A stretch of 64,000 bases of DNA, taken from assembly GCF_011493005.1 (NCBI RefSeq), contig NZ_CP049157.1, positions 1,932,667 through 1,996,666 on the forward strand, given 5' to 3'. The position numbers were made by a program, and so were the translations under genes. The notes below the pieces were generated by a model. The model had not been told where the DNA came from. It searched no databases and was given only the letters and a program-made list of their open reading frames with translations. Each line of letters begins with the position of its first letter. The first letter of the stretch is position 1. The stretch is from Caballeronia sp. SBC1. GTDB taxonomy: Bacteria > Pseudomonadota > Gammaproteobacteria > Burkholderiales > Burkholderiaceae. Positions 30,184 through 40,469 of the stretch are shown piece after piece.

Positions 30184-31077
30184 TCAGCCAGCGCGCTCCA
30201 GATAGCGCTTCACTTCGGCGTCGATCCATTCCATGAAATGCGCCTGCTTCACACTCAATACTTCACGCTGCTGCCAGACGAGCCAATACTGATACGGGTA
30301 TGGCACGTGTATATCGGTAATCTCAACGAGCTCGCCGCGCGCAATGGCATCGGCAACGAGCGTGCGCCGTTCAAGCGCGATGCCCTGCCCCAGAAGCACC
30401 GCACCCAGCACGATATTCGAATCGTTCGCGAACAGGCCACTCACATTCGCGGGTTCGCGCACGTTGGCGGCGCGGCACCAGTCGGTCCAGGGTGCATCGG
30501 TGCTTCTTATCAACGGACACGCCACGATCTCCTCAGCGGAGCAAGGAAGCTGACCGCCGTTGAAATGCGGCGCAGCCACGACCAGCAGTTCGTCGCTAAA
30601 CAACTCTTTCTGTGCAAGGCCGGGCCAGTGCCCTTGCCCCATTCGAATACTGACATCGGCCAGACCGTGCCGCATATCCTGTATCTCAAGACTTGTTTGC
30701 AGACGCACACGGTAATACGGATGGCGCTCGCGAAAGCTCGACAACCGAGGCAACAGCCAATGCAAGGCAAACGACGGCAGCGTTGCGATGACCAGTTCGC
30801 TCTCTTGAGGACGGGCTTGAGCCAGAAGCGTCGCGTTTGCAATGTCGCGAAGCGCCGAGCGTATTTCGAGCGCATAGAGACGTCCCTCTTCCGTCAGCCG
30901 CAATCCTCTCGCTTCACGCACGAAGAGCGCAACGCCCATGGTGTCTTCGAGAATCCTGATCTGCTGACTGACTGCCGAGTGCGTCACGTGAAGTTCGCGC
31001 GCAGCGAGCGTGACGCCGCCGAGCCTGGCCGCCGCTTCGAAACATTTGAGCGCGGTTAGAGGCGGGATGTTTTTCAT
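30184..31077 (-). CDS. LysR family regulator, GcvA-like
   Basis: A 297-residue LysR protein with the GcvA-type N-terminus (PPLTALKCFEAAARLGGVT) and HTH (ARELHVTHSAVSQQIRILE). The effector domain has the SFALHWLLPRL block seen in GcvA-like regulators. It is divergent from the glutathione S-transferase gene at 31233 with 155 bases between them, so that gene is a likely target. No glycine-cleavage genes are near. Confidence 0.87.
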   Translation of the reverse strand: MKNIPPLTALKCFEAAARLGGVTLAARELHVTHSAVSQQIRILEDTMGVALFVREARGLRLTEEGRLYALEIRSALRDIANATLLAQARPQESELVIATLPSFALHWLLPRLSSFRERHPYYRVRLQTSLEIQDMRHGLADVSIRMGQGHWPGLAQKELFSDELLVVAAPHFNGGQLPCSAEEIVACPLIRSTDAPWTDWCRAANVREPANVSGLFANDSNIVLGAVLLGQGIALERRTLVADAIARGELVEITDIHVPYPYQYWLVWQQREVLSVKQAHFMEWIDAEVKRYLERAG

Positions 31078-31232
31078 GTAAGTTTTTCTTACGGAAGGCG
31101 TTTATTTATGTCGCTTTTCATGCGTCGGCTAACTGTTTAACCTGATGGCGATAGCGTTTTATGCCATTGTTCAAGCGTATCCAATGGCGCGTATAAAGAC
31201 CGCTACATGATAGATATTCTAACGGGAACCGT

Positions 31233-31847
31233 ATGAAACTGATCGGAATGCTGGACTCGCCTTACGTGCGTCGCGTGGCTATTTGCCTCAAGCTGCTAAA
31301 GCTTGATTTCGAGCATCGCCCGATTTCGGTATTCAGTGGTTTCGAGGAATTCCGCAAGCTCAATCCGGTCGTGAAGGCGCCGACCTTGATCCTCGACGAC
31401 GGTCAAAGCCTGATGGATTCCACGCTGATCCTCGACTATGTGACGGCCACTTCGGGGTCGGCTGTCACGTCGACACCGGAGTGCACGGAGGATCGTTTGC
31501 GCGCAACCAGGCTCACCGGCCTCGCGTTGGCAGCGTGTGAGAAGACGGTTCAGATCGTCTATGAACGCAACCTGCGGCCCGTCGAAAAACAGCACGAGCC
31601 GTGGATCGATCGCGTCAGTGTTCAGTTGCTGGCGGCATATGCGGAGCTCGAAGCCGAAGTGGCATTGGCTCCCCTGCCCCTGGACGCGGGCCGGCTTGGA
31701 CAGGCGGGCGTAACGGTCGCGGTCGCCTGGAGATTCACCCAGATGATGGTGCCGAAGATTGTTGTTGCGGCGGAGTATCCCAAGCTGCAATCGTTCTCGG
31801 CTTTCGCCGAGCAGCAGCCTGCTTTCGAAAGCACGCCGCCTGAATGA
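31233..31847 (+). CDS. Glutathione S-transferase family protein
   Basis: A 204-residue cytosolic GST. The N-terminal thioredoxin-fold half has MKLIGMLDSPYVRRVAICLK, where Ser9 is the probable catalytic residue, then VVKAPTLILDDGQSLMDSTL, with the cis-Pro region and the glutathione-binding acidic/Ser pair. The C-terminal all-alpha domain covers about residues 85-200. Bacterial members conjugate glutathione to electrophiles or act in aromatic catabolism; the substrate is unknown. It is divergent from the GcvA-like regulator. Confidence 0.86.
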   Translation: MKLIGMLDSPYVRRVAICLKLLKLDFEHRPISVFSGFEEFRKLNPVVKAPTLILDDGQSLMDSTLILDYVTATSGSAVTSTPECTEDRLRATRLTGLALAACEKTVQIVYERNLRPVEKQHEPWIDRVSVQLLAAYAELEAEVALAPLPLDAGRLGQAGVTVAVAWRFTQMMVPKIVVAAEYPKLQSFSAFAEQQPAFESTPPE

Positions 31848-31945
31848 GCGATGGCGAAGGATAGCCGCCGTCTAGTCCACGATGAACAGCTGCTCGCGCC
31901 GGCGGACCGCTTGCAGTGCGTCCGGCGCGTACGAACACACGCTCC

Positions 31946-32863
31946 CTAATCGGCATCGGAGTCAGACTCGGCATCCAGCGCCAGCACGGTCACCCCCACA
32001 TCGACCCGATGTGACCCGCCGCCAAGAATCATCCCGCGTAGCAGCGACACGTCGCTATAGTCCCGCCCCGTGGCAAGCGTCACATGTTCGAGATCGGCCA
32101 GCACATCGTTCGTGGGATCAAGATCGATCCACCCGCTGCCGGGGCAAAACACCGACACCCACGCATGCGACGCATCCGCGCCGATCAGCTTCTCCTGCCC
32201 CGGCGCGGGATCATTGCGCAAATATCCGCTCACGTACCGGGCCGGCAACCCAAGCGAACGCATGCAGCCGATCATCACTTGCGCAAAATCCTGACAGACG
32301 CCCCGACGCATTTCAAACGCGCGATGAGCAGGCGTGTCATACGACGTGGCCAACGGCTTGTACTTGAAGTCACCATAAATCCGGTGCATCAGGTCGATTG
32401 CCCCTTCCGCCAGCGGCGTGCCCGCAGGAAAACTCTCCAGTGCATAATCCCGCAAGTCCTGCCCGAGACTGATATTCGGCGACGCAAAGCAAAACTCCGT
32501 CTCAGGGCGAAACGGCGCACGGGCGCTAAAACGCATGTCCTTCGCGACCTCATCCCATGCCGGCGTGGTTGCCGGATCGAGAGATGCCCATCGCGGCGTC
32601 AGTTCAACGGTCGTTTCGCTGACCATCTGCAATGACCGGTGCGGTGACTCGAGCGAAAAATACAGCACGTCGTTACCGAAGGTATCGACGCGACTATTGA
32701 TGTACGGCGGCTTCGGCTCAATGCTTTCGGTATGTGAGATCACGCGTTGCCACGCGCAATTCTGCGGCCGGATAGTCGCGAGATGCTGAGCCGTCTCCAC
32801 GTACGTTGAATAGCGGTAGGTCGTCCGGTGTGACACCCACAATACCGTTTTCGGAATCTTCAC
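31946..32863 (-). CDS. Transglutaminase-like cysteine protease
   Basis: A 305-residue cytoplasmic protein with the bacterial transglutaminase N-terminal beta domain (WVSHRTTYRYSTYVETAQH) followed by a papain-like transglutaminase core. The triad is Cys190 (RGVCQDFA), His233 (DASHAWVSV) and Asp249 (WIDLDPTND), all intact. Bacterial proteins of this kind are usually proteases or transpeptidases. Its GTG start overlaps the stop of the ATP-grasp gene (32860-32863), so it is the last gene of a coupled three-gene operon. The pairing suggests one enzyme makes an amide bond and the other breaks or transfers it. Confidence 0.88.
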   Translation of the reverse strand: MKIPKTVLWVSHRTTYRYSTYVETAQHLATIRPQNCAWQRVISHTESIEPKPPYINSRVDTFGNDVLYFSLESPHRSLQMVSETTVELTPRWASLDPATTPAWDEVAKDMRFSARAPFRPETEFCFASPNISLGQDLRDYALESFPAGTPLAEGAIDLMHRIYGDFKYKPLATSYDTPAHRAFEMRRGVCQDFAQVMIGCMRSLGLPARYVSGYLRNDPAPGQEKLIGADASHAWVSVFCPGSGWIDLDPTNDVLADLEHVTLATGRDYSDVSLLRGMILGGGSHRVDVGVTVLALDAESDSDAD

Positions 32864-35433
32864 GACGCCACCTGCAATGCCTGGGTATTCGCGTGACTGA
32901 AATAGCGTGCGCTGATTTCATGCGCGGCGGCGCTCACGTGGTCCCCCAGTTCCTCGCAGGCCCGGACGAGTTCGCCATAGTTGCCCTCCTCGTCGGTCGT
33001 GCACAGTTGCTCGAGTTCTCGCAACGACTTCAGCAGCAGCGTTGCGTCGCTGAACGCGCCGTAGTTCGTGTTGCCAGCCGCAATCGAAATCTCGTTGAGC
33101 TTCGTGCACAAGCGCGAGTACACGCCGTAGAGGCCGCGCGGGTTCGTCGGCTCGACCACCAGCAGGTCGATCAGCGCGGGAACTTCGAAACGCCCCGGGT
33201 AAAGCGATCGATACGTGAGCGTACTGTCGAACAATTGCAGCAACAGATCGAACCCGGCTGGCGTCGTCATCTGGCCATGCTCGGCGGCCACGCGCAGGAA
33301 GGTGGTCATCGTCCATACCCGTTCGATGTGCCGTCCCGCGAACACCAGCTTCCACGCTTCGTCGCGCGTCATGCGGTCGCCCTGCGCGCCACTGATCGCG
33401 AGCAGTCGCGTCGACAGTGTTTCAAGCGTCCGCGTGAGCTTCACACGGTCATAACGCTCTACGCCCGGTCCCGGCTTGAACTGCTGGATGGCGTCGCGGA
33501 AGTCGTTGCGCGCGGCCAGGATCGTACGCCAGTGATCGGTCGAAAGACGTCCGCGAATCTCGCTGCTCGCGCGCACCTGGCTCGCCAGGTTCTGGCCGAT
33601 GCTGGCCGCTGCGCCGCTCTCGCCTATGTTGGCGACTAGCAAACGTTCCAGCCCGCGCGCCGTGTGCCCTTGGAGCGGCGTGCCGGGTGGCAGCAAGCCA
33701 CATTGCCACGCGAGGTCCACCATGGTCTCCAGCATGCCCTCGGAGTCGTTGCTGTCGATCGACGAGAGGATCACGCGCAGCAGTCGCACATTGTTCTCGG
33801 CGCGCTCTCCATATCGTCCGGACCAGAAGAGGTTTTCTGCGGCGCGGCTGGATACAGTCCGATGCTTGCGCGCAAGGTCAGCCGGTTTGATCGGCGTGGG
33901 AAGCAGCGAGAGGCTTGAAGCCGGTTTGCTCGACAGCACCCAGGTGTCGACGCTGCTGCTGCCGTATTGCATCGACACCGACGGTTGGCGTTCAGCCCCA
34001 AGCCGCGTGAATCCCCCCGGCATCACGGACCAGCCGCCATCAATATTCGCGATTGCATAAACACGCAGAACCGACGGCCGGCCCGTCAATGTGTTGTCTT
34101 CATAACGCGGCGCGTGCGAACTCGGGAACAGGTTCTGGATGGTGAAGGCGTCCGGCATGACCTCGATCCGCGCGCGCCAACCGGCGAGCGGTTGCAGGCC
34201 GTCGCCGAAACCGCGCGGGCTGCCGCCGTTGAGCGGCAAGCCCGGCCAGGTGGGAATCACGAATGCCTTGTCCAGGCGTTCCAGCACCGCTTCGCGCGCG
34301 GCTTTTTCACCGCACCACCAGGTGGGCACACTCGCCAGGTCCAGCGGCTCGTTCAGAAGCGCGCGCGAGATGGCCGGCAGGAAACCATGCAGCGCCGGCG
34401 ATTCGACAAACCCCGAGCCCGGCACGTTCGACACCATCACGTTGCCGGCCCGCATCACCTGCAACAGGCCGGGCACGCCGATGGTGGAATCGGCGCGCAA
34501 TTCGACAGGATCGCAGAATGCATCGTCCAGGCGGCGCATCAGTACGTGAACCCGTTCCAGTCCGGCGAATGTCTTCAGGAACAGCATGTCGTCGCGCACG
34601 GTCAGGTCCTTGCCTTCGACCAGCGTGACGCCGAGGTAGCGAGCAAGGAACGCATGCTCGAAGAAGGTTTCGCTGAACGGCCCGGGCGTCAGCAGCGCGA
34701 TGTGCGGCGAGCCTTCACCCGACATCATCGCCCGGCCGCCCTGCACCAGCGCGGCGATCAGTTGCGAGTAGAACGGGGCGAGTCTCTGGACCTTCATCGA
34801 ACGGAACGGCTCGGTGAATACGTCGGAGACGATCAGGCGGTTTTCGAGCGCATAACCGAGTCCGGACGGCGCTTCCGTCCGGTGAGCCATCACGGTCCAT
34901 GCGCCGTTGGGCGCACGCGTCAGGTCCACGGCAACCAGCTGCAAATATTGCGCGCCGGGCGGGACGAAACCCTTCACCGAACGCAGATACCCGGGATGCC
35001 CGTACACCAGCGCGGGCGGCAGGAGGCCGTCGTGCAACAGCGTTTGCGGCCCGTAGATATCGGCGACTATGGCGTTGAGCAACTTTGCGCGCTGTGTCAC
35101 CGCGCGCTCGATCACCGACCACTCGCCTTCTTCTATGAGAAATGGCAGCAGGTCCAGCGCCCACGGACGAGGCTCGCCCTTGTCCGCATAGACGTTGTAG
35201 CTGATGTCGTTGTCGCGGACTTGTTGCACGATGGAAGCGGTCGCCCGGTCGAGGCCGGCTATGCCTTCGTCGCCGAGAGCGTCGAAGAATTGCTGCCAGG
35301 GCGCACGCAACTGGCCCGACGCGTCGCGCAGTTCGTCCCAATGGCCCTCCCGGACCGGGACCGCGCGAAGGTGTGACGACACACTCGCGCGGTTCGTGAT
35401 TGCTTCAAACGGAAGCGTGGATTGGAAGGCCAA
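32860..35433 (-). CDS. Circularly permuted ATP-grasp plus alpha-E domain protein
   Basis: An 857-residue fusion. Residues about 80-500 are the circularly permuted ATP-grasp domain (formerly DUF404/DUF407), with landmarks VADIYGPQTLLHDG, GYLRSVKGFVPPG and GEGSPHIALLTPGPFSETFFE. Residues about 535-850 are the helical alpha-E domain, starting at SRAAENLFWSGRYGERAENN. ATP-grasp enzymes of this class are predicted to ligate a carboxylate to an amine; alpha-E is a partner domain of unknown role. The frame opens with TTG 35433, and a GTG about 17 codons later is an alternative. It lies 24 bases after the upstream gene and overlaps the next one by four bases. Confidence 0.88.
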   Translation of the reverse strand: MAFQSTLPFEAITNRASVSSHLRAVPVREGHWDELRDASGQLRAPWQQFFDALGDEGIAGLDRATASIVQQVRDNDISYNVYADKGEPRPWALDLLPFLIEEGEWSVIERAVTQRAKLLNAIVADIYGPQTLLHDGLLPPALVYGHPGYLRSVKGFVPPGAQYLQLVAVDLTRAPNGAWTVMAHRTEAPSGLGYALENRLIVSDVFTEPFRSMKVQRLAPFYSQLIAALVQGGRAMMSGEGSPHIALLTPGPFSETFFEHAFLARYLGVTLVEGKDLTVRDDMLFLKTFAGLERVHVLMRRLDDAFCDPVELRADSTIGVPGLLQVMRAGNVMVSNVPGSGFVESPALHGFLPAISRALLNEPLDLASVPTWWCGEKAAREAVLERLDKAFVIPTWPGLPLNGGSPRGFGDGLQPLAGWRARIEVMPDAFTIQNLFPSSHAPRYEDNTLTGRPSVLRVYAIANIDGGWSVMPGGFTRLGAERQPSVSMQYGSSSVDTWVLSSKPASSLSLLPTPIKPADLARKHRTVSSRAAENLFWSGRYGERAENNVRLLRVILSSIDSNDSEGMLETMVDLAWQCGLLPPGTPLQGHTARGLERLLVANIGESGAAASIGQNLASQVRASSEIRGRLSTDHWRTILAARNDFRDAIQQFKPGPGVERYDRVKLTRTLETLSTRLLAISGAQGDRMTRDEAWKLVFAGRHIERVWTMTTFLRVAAEHGQMTTPAGFDLLLQLFDSTLTYRSLYPGRFEVPALIDLLVVEPTNPRGLYGVYSRLCTKLNEISIAAGNTNYGAFSDATLLLKSLRELEQLCTTDEEGNYGELVRACEELGDHVSAAAHEISARYFSHANTQALQVAS

Positions 35434-35457
35434 ATTGAGCAGTTTTCGTTAATGAAG

Positions 35458-38400
35458 CTAGCGTCGGCGCAAATCGAGCGTGAAAGGAAACTCCAGGCTG
35501 CGCTTTGGTTCCTCCACGACCATCCGTCCAGGCGTATGGCCGATTCTGAAAAAGCGCGCGCGCCGCCGGCTTTCCGCCTCGTATGCGTTGACCGGATAAG
35601 TCACGTAATTGCGGCCACCCGGATGGGCTACATGATACCGGCATCCGCCTATGGACCGGTTGCTCCAGGTGTCGACAATATCAAAGGTAAGCGGTGCATC
35701 TACCCCAATTGACGGATGCAGCGCAGTCGGTTGTGACCATGCCCTGAAGCGCACGCCGGCCACATGTTCGCTCACCCGCCCGGTGGGTTGCAACGGCAGA
35801 GGCACGCCGTTGACTGTCACCACATGGCGGTTGTCGTTGAGCCCGAGCACCCGTACCTCGAGCCGCTCCACCGACGAATCCACGTAGCGCACCGTACCGC
35901 CCGGCGACCCCTGCTCGCCCATGACGTGCCACGGCTCCAACGCGCTGCGCACCGTCAGTTCGATGCCGTTCGTCTGGACGGCTCCCACCAGCGGGAAACG
36001 GAACTCGAAATGCGGCGCGAACCACGCGGCATCGAACGCATAGCCGGCTTCATTGAGGTCCGCGATGACGTCATGGAAATCCATTTCGATAAACGTGCCG
36101 AGCATGAAACGGTCATGCAGTTCCGTGTCCCAGCGCGTGAGGCGCGTGGTGTACGGCTTGTCCCAGAACCGCGCGACGAGCGCACGCAGCAGCAACTGCT
36201 GGACGAGGCTCATGCGAGCGTGCGGCGGCATTTCGAAGCCCCGCAGTTCGAGCAGTCCGAGGCGGCCGGTCGGACCATCGGGGGAATACAACTTGTCGAT
36301 ACAGAATTCCGCGCGATGCGTGTTGCCGGTCACGTCGATCAGCAGGTTGCGCAGCGTCCGGTCGATCAGCCACGGCGGCAGCAATGCACTGTCGCGTCCG
36401 CCCAGGCGTTCGAGCTGATGTTCGATCTCCTTGAACGCGATCTCCAGCTCATAAAGCTGGTCGTTGCGGGCTTCGTCAACACGAGGCGCCTGGCTCGTCG
36501 GTCCGAGAAACAATCCCGAGAAAAGGTACGACATCGACGGATGATTGATGAAATACGCGATCAGGCTTGCAAGCAGGTCGGGACGCCGCAGGAACGGGCT
36601 GTCAGCAGGCGTTGCACCGCCAAGCACGAAGTGATTGCCGCCGCCCGTGCCGGTGTGTCGCCCATCGGTCATGAACTTTTCGGTGCTGAGATAACTTTCG
36701 TGCGCCGATTGATACAGGAACTCGGTGTGATCAACGAGTTGATCCCAGCTCGACGCCGGGTGAATGTTCACCTCGATCACGCCTGGGTCCGGCGTGACCT
36801 GCAGCATCTTGAGACGGGCATCGCGTGGCGGCGGATAACCCTCTATCACCACTTTCATGCGCAGATCGGCGGCTGTTGCTTCAATGGCCGCGAGCAGGTC
36901 GAGGTAGTCATCGAGTTCGGTCAGCGGCGGCATGAACACATGCAGCAGGCTCTTGCCACTTCCGAACGATTTCGCTTCCACGTCCGGTCCTGCCGCACGC
37001 GCCGGATCGCGCGCTTCAACGCACAGCGCCGTGCGCCGGATCCACGAAGCCGACTCGCCACGCGACGGCTCGCGGGTTGAGGTTGCCGGCCGTTGCCCTA
37101 TGCTCGCCGTTGCGTCCGTACCCGCTCTTTCTTCCGTGGTCTGTGCAACCACCGGTTCCCCGCGATATTGCATACGCAATTCCATCGCCTGGCGCAACGG
37201 CGCGGGCGGCCCGAACGGATCGTGCGGATGTTGATAGGGATAGTCCCCCGCGCTCACCCACGGCAGCGATTCGAGCGGCAGCCGATACCCCATCGGCGAG
37301 TCGCCGGGAATCAGGTACATGCGGCCATCGCGGAAGAACCAGGGGCCGCTGACCCACGCCGGCGCTTGCATCGGGACATCACGTTCGCGGGCGATAGGCA
37401 GCACATAACCCGTCACCTGCGACAGGCCTGCGTCGAACACACGCCGCAAGCGCATGCGTTCCATTTCGTCGTCAAGTTCGGATTCGAACGGGTCCACGTT
37501 CACCGGCAGGCGACGTTCACGCCAGAGGTAGTAGAACGTGTCTTCGTAACCGGGCTGGATATACGACGGATCCAGCGAGACCTTGTCCGCCAGATGTTCG
37601 ATAAATCGCCGAGCATCTTCAGCGGTGTAATGGCCGGGATCACGTTCGTCGGCGAATAGCGTCGGGTCTTCCCAGATCGGCTCGCCATCTGCACGCCAGA
37701 ACAGCGACATGGCCCAGCGCGGCAACTGCTCGCCCGGATACCACTTGCCTTGACCGAGATGCAGAAAGCCGCCTACGCCATATCGTGCACGCAACTTGTC
37801 CATCAGCGAAACGGCATAACCGCGCTTCGTCGGACCGAGTGCGTCGGTGTTCCACTCCGCCGCATCGCGGTCGCTCACGGCGACGAACGTAGGTTCGCCG
37901 CCCATCGTCAGGCGCACGTCCATGTCGGTCAGTTGCTGGTCGACTTGCGCGCCCATCTCCTGGACCGCGGTCCACACTTCTTCCGTGTACGGCTTTGTCA
38001 CGCGCGGGGTTTCGAGCACGCGCTGCACCTGCATGATGTGCTCGAACTCGACCTCGCTTTCATCGACAGCGCCAAAGATAGGCGCAGCACTCCCCGGTTC
38101 AGGTGTGCAGGCGACAGGGATATGTCCCTCGCCGGCCAGCAGCCCGGAGGTCGGGTCGAGTCCGATCCAGCCCGCGCCGGGCAGGAAGACCTCGCACCAC
38201 GCGTGCAGGTCGGTGAAGTCGACTTCAGTACCGCTCGGGCCATCGAGGGACTTCTGGTCCGGGGCGAGCTGGATCAGGTAACCCGACACGAAACGCGCCG
38301 CCAGTCCGAGCTGCCGCAAGGTTTCGACGAGCAGCCAACCCGTGTCGCGGCAGGACCCCAATGCTTTGTCGAGCGTCTCTTCTGGCGTCTGAACGCCGGG

Positions 38401-38889
38401 CTCCATCCGAATCACGTAGCCAATGTTCTGCTGCAGCCGCTGGTTCAGCGCGACCAGGAAATCGGCCGTCCCTGTAGGCGTCTTGTCGATGCTCTCGACA
38501 AACTTCGCCAGCAAAGGCGTTGGCTCGCGCTTGATCAGATACGGCGCGAGTTCAGCCGCGAGTTCCGGTTCGTAGGTGAACGGGAATTTCTCGGCGTAGG
38601 GCTCGAGGAAGAAGTCGAAGGGGTTGTACACCGCCATCTCGGCGACCAGATCGACCGTGATCTTGAATTCCCGCGTTTTTTCGGGGAAGACGAGCCGCGC
38701 CTGATAGTTGGCGAACGCGTCCTGCTGCCAGTTGATGAAGTGTTCGGCTGGCTCGACCCGCATCGAATAGGAGACGATCGGCGTACGGCAATGCGGCGCG
38801 GGCCGCAGGCGCACGACCTGCGGAGAAAGGCCGACGAGGCGGTCATAACGGTAGTGCGTGACATGGTTCAACGCGACACGGATTGACAC
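35458..38889 (-). CDS. Transglutaminase-DUF2126 fusion protein
   Basis: A 1143-residue two-part protein. The N-terminal part has the bacterial transglutaminase N domain and a catalytic core with Cys180 (GSCRDTGW), His229 (TDLHAWCEV) and Asp245 (GLDPTSG). From about residue 300 to the end is the DUF2126 region, beginning near DVRLTMGGEPTFV. As I recall, comparative genomics has proposed DUF2126 to be an amide-forming ligase of the glutamine synthetase/GCS fold, but no enzyme activity is established to my knowledge. GTG 38889 is preferred over an upstream GTG at 38916 because AGGAG lies 6 bases before it. It is the first gene of the operon. Confidence 0.87.
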   Translation of the reverse strand: MSIRVALNHVTHYRYDRLVGLSPQVVRLRPAPHCRTPIVSYSMRVEPAEHFINWQQDAFANYQARLVFPEKTREFKITVDLVAEMAVYNPFDFFLEPYAEKFPFTYEPELAAELAPYLIKREPTPLLAKFVESIDKTPTGTADFLVALNQRLQQNIGYVIRMEPGVQTPEETLDKALGSCRDTGWLLVETLRQLGLAARFVSGYLIQLAPDQKSLDGPSGTEVDFTDLHAWCEVFLPGAGWIGLDPTSGLLAGEGHIPVACTPEPGSAAPIFGAVDESEVEFEHIMQVQRVLETPRVTKPYTEEVWTAVQEMGAQVDQQLTDMDVRLTMGGEPTFVAVSDRDAAEWNTDALGPTKRGYAVSLMDKLRARYGVGGFLHLGQGKWYPGEQLPRWAMSLFWRADGEPIWEDPTLFADERDPGHYTAEDARRFIEHLADKVSLDPSYIQPGYEDTFYYLWRERRLPVNVDPFESELDDEMERMRLRRVFDAGLSQVTGYVLPIARERDVPMQAPAWVSGPWFFRDGRMYLIPGDSPMGYRLPLESLPWVSAGDYPYQHPHDPFGPPAPLRQAMELRMQYRGEPVVAQTTEERAGTDATASIGQRPATSTREPSRGESASWIRRTALCVEARDPARAAGPDVEAKSFGSGKSLLHVFMPPLTELDDYLDLLAAIEATAADLRMKVVIEGYPPPRDARLKMLQVTPDPGVIEVNIHPASSWDQLVDHTEFLYQSAHESYLSTEKFMTDGRHTGTGGGNHFVLGGATPADSPFLRRPDLLASLIAYFINHPSMSYLFSGLFLGPTSQAPRVDEARNDQLYELEIAFKEIEHQLERLGGRDSALLPPWLIDRTLRNLLIDVTGNTHRAEFCIDKLYSPDGPTGRLGLLELRGFEMPPHARMSLVQQLLLRALVARFWDKPYTTRLTRWDTELHDRFMLGTFIEMDFHDVIADLNEAGYAFDAAWFAPHFEFRFPLVGAVQTNGIELTVRSALEPWHVMGEQGSPGGTVRYVDSSVERLEVRVLGLNDNRHVVTVNGVPLPLQPTGRVSEHVAGVRFRAWSQPTALHPSIGVDAPLTFDIVDTWSNRSIGGCRYHVAHPGGRNYVTYPVNAYEAESRRRARFFRIGHTPGRMVVEEPKRSLEFPFTLDLRRR

Positions 38890-39165
38890 ACCTGACTCCT
38901 GGACGAATTTTGGCACTCTTCAAAAGCAAACTCCATGCCGTTTGGCTAAACACGCCATCGGGCAAGGCTCCCGGAAACTTCCATGCACTCAATACTGCGT
39001 TTTAAGCCTTCCCCAGCATCCGTTGATGCACCAACCTGGCGCGTAAAACGCCCTTTGCGTCTGGACCGGACCGTTCCTGCAGCGGCACGTGGCTTGCTTG
39101 GCAGGAAGCCACCATCGAGCCACCGTCACAGTTTTCACACCCGCATTCCAGCCTATCTCTTCAAT

Positions 39166-40332
39166 ATGAAAACATTTCATTGCGGCCGTTGCCAGCATCA
39201 CGTTTTTTTTGAGAACGTGAAATGCGAATCCTGTGCGGCGTTGCTGGGCTTCGTGCCTGAATTGTCCGAAGTTTGCGCGTTCGAACCGGCCGGCGACTCG
39301 GCTGGCGATTCGTCCGGCATTGCGCTGTGGCGCGCGCTGAATCCATCGGCGAACGGTGCGCTGTTCCGGCAGTGCAACAACTACGCGCTCGAGAATGTCT
39401 GCAACTGGATGATCCCCGCCGACTCGCCGGACGTGTTGTGCCCGGCGTGCAGCCTGACGCAGACCATCCCCAATCTCACCCAGCCGAACAATCGCGTCTA
39501 CTGGTACAAGCTCGAGACGGCCAAGCGGCGCTTGCTGTTTGCGCTCTCGGCGCTCGGCCTGAACACGGATTCGCGACGGTCCAATCCGGAAACCGGTTTG
39601 CAGTTCGAGTTTCTTGAAGACGGCAACATGGGGGCGAAGGTCCTGACCGGTCACGACAACGGCCTCATTACGATGAACATAGCCGAAGCCGACGACGCCC
39701 TGCGCGAAGGCATGCGCGCGGAAATGCACGAGCCGTACCGGACCCTGCTCGGGCATTTCCGGCATGAGATAGGCCATTACTATTTCGACCGGCTCGTAGC
39801 GAATACAAGCTGGGAAGAACCGTTTCGCGAGATGTTCGGCGACGAGCGCGTCGACTACGCTCAAGCACTTCAGGCCCATTACGACAATGGACCGCCAGCC
39901 GACTGGGACCAGTCTTATGTGAGCGCCTACGCCACCACGCATCCGTGGGAAGACTGGGCCGAGACATGGGCACATTACCTGCATATCGTCGATACGGTGG
40001 ACACCGCCGCGGCCTGCGGATTCAAGCTTGATCCAAAGTCGGAAAACGAGCCTTCGCTTACCGAGATCGAGCCGGTCGAGAACACCAGTTTCGATAACCT
40101 CATGAAGCAATGGTTTCCGTTGATGTATGCATTGAACAGCTTGAATCGAAGTCTGGGACTGGCTGATGCGTACCCGTTCACGCTCTCGCCGAAGGTCGTC
40201 GCCAAGCTGCGTTTCGTGCATAAGGTGATTGCGAGCGCGGGTGCTCAGAATCAAGCGAACCAAGCGAAAGAAGCGAACGCTGATGTTCAGCAAGACATCA
40301 AGCAAGACCAACCAGCAGCGGCAGCGGGTTGA
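39166..40332 (+). CDS. Zinc-ribbon putative metallopeptidase
   Basis: A 388-residue protein. The N-terminus has two zinc-ribbon cysteine pairs (Cys6/Cys9 and Cys20/Cys23); further cysteines at 70, 79, 92 and 95 could form another site. A gluzincin-like motif HEIGH at residues 200-204 begins the putative peptidase core, and HPWEDWAETWAHYLH downstream may supply the third ligand. The C-terminal 30 residues are a low-complexity Ala/Gln/Asn/Asp tail. It matches the family named putative zinc-binding metallopeptidase, which often sits beside transglutaminase/ATP-grasp genes. It is divergent from that operon across about 275 bases. The start follows the family N-terminus; the ribosome-binding site is weak. 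Confidence 0.82.
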   Translation: MKTFHCGRCQHHVFFENVKCESCAALLGFVPELSEVCAFEPAGDSAGDSSGIALWRALNPSANGALFRQCNNYALENVCNWMIPADSPDVLCPACSLTQTIPNLTQPNNRVYWYKLETAKRRLLFALSALGLNTDSRRSNPETGLQFEFLEDGNMGAKVLTGHDNGLITMNIAEADDALREGMRAEMHEPYRTLLGHFRHEIGHYYFDRLVANTSWEEPFREMFGDERVDYAQALQAHYDNGPPADWDQSYVSAYATTHPWEDWAETWAHYLHIVDTVDTAAACGFKLDPKSENEPSLTEIEPVENTSFDNLMKQWFPLMYALNSLNRSLGLADAYPFTLSPKVVAKLRFVHKVIASAGAQNQANQAKEANADVQQDIKQDQPAAAAG

Positions 40333-40469
40333 TCAGTAATTAATCAGTAGTTCGATGTATTTAACGCCGTCTTGACCACCTTTCATGGTGAAATAAGCGA
40401 CGTCAATGCCAGCAGCTCCGCGGCCGAGACTCGGCCATTTGAGCGCCCCAACCAAAAAAGGTCAGTCCG

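Noticed and set aside
33967..35376. 469-codon plus-strand open frame
   Set aside because: Antisense of the ATP-grasp/alpha-E gene, whose protein is clearly recognisable; the frame's product is Arg/Gln-rich and featureless.
35764..37080. 438-codon plus-strand open frame
   Set aside because: Antisense shadow of the DUF2126 fusion gene.
38989..40311. 440-codon minus-strand open frame
   Set aside because: Antisense of the zinc-ribbon metallopeptidase.
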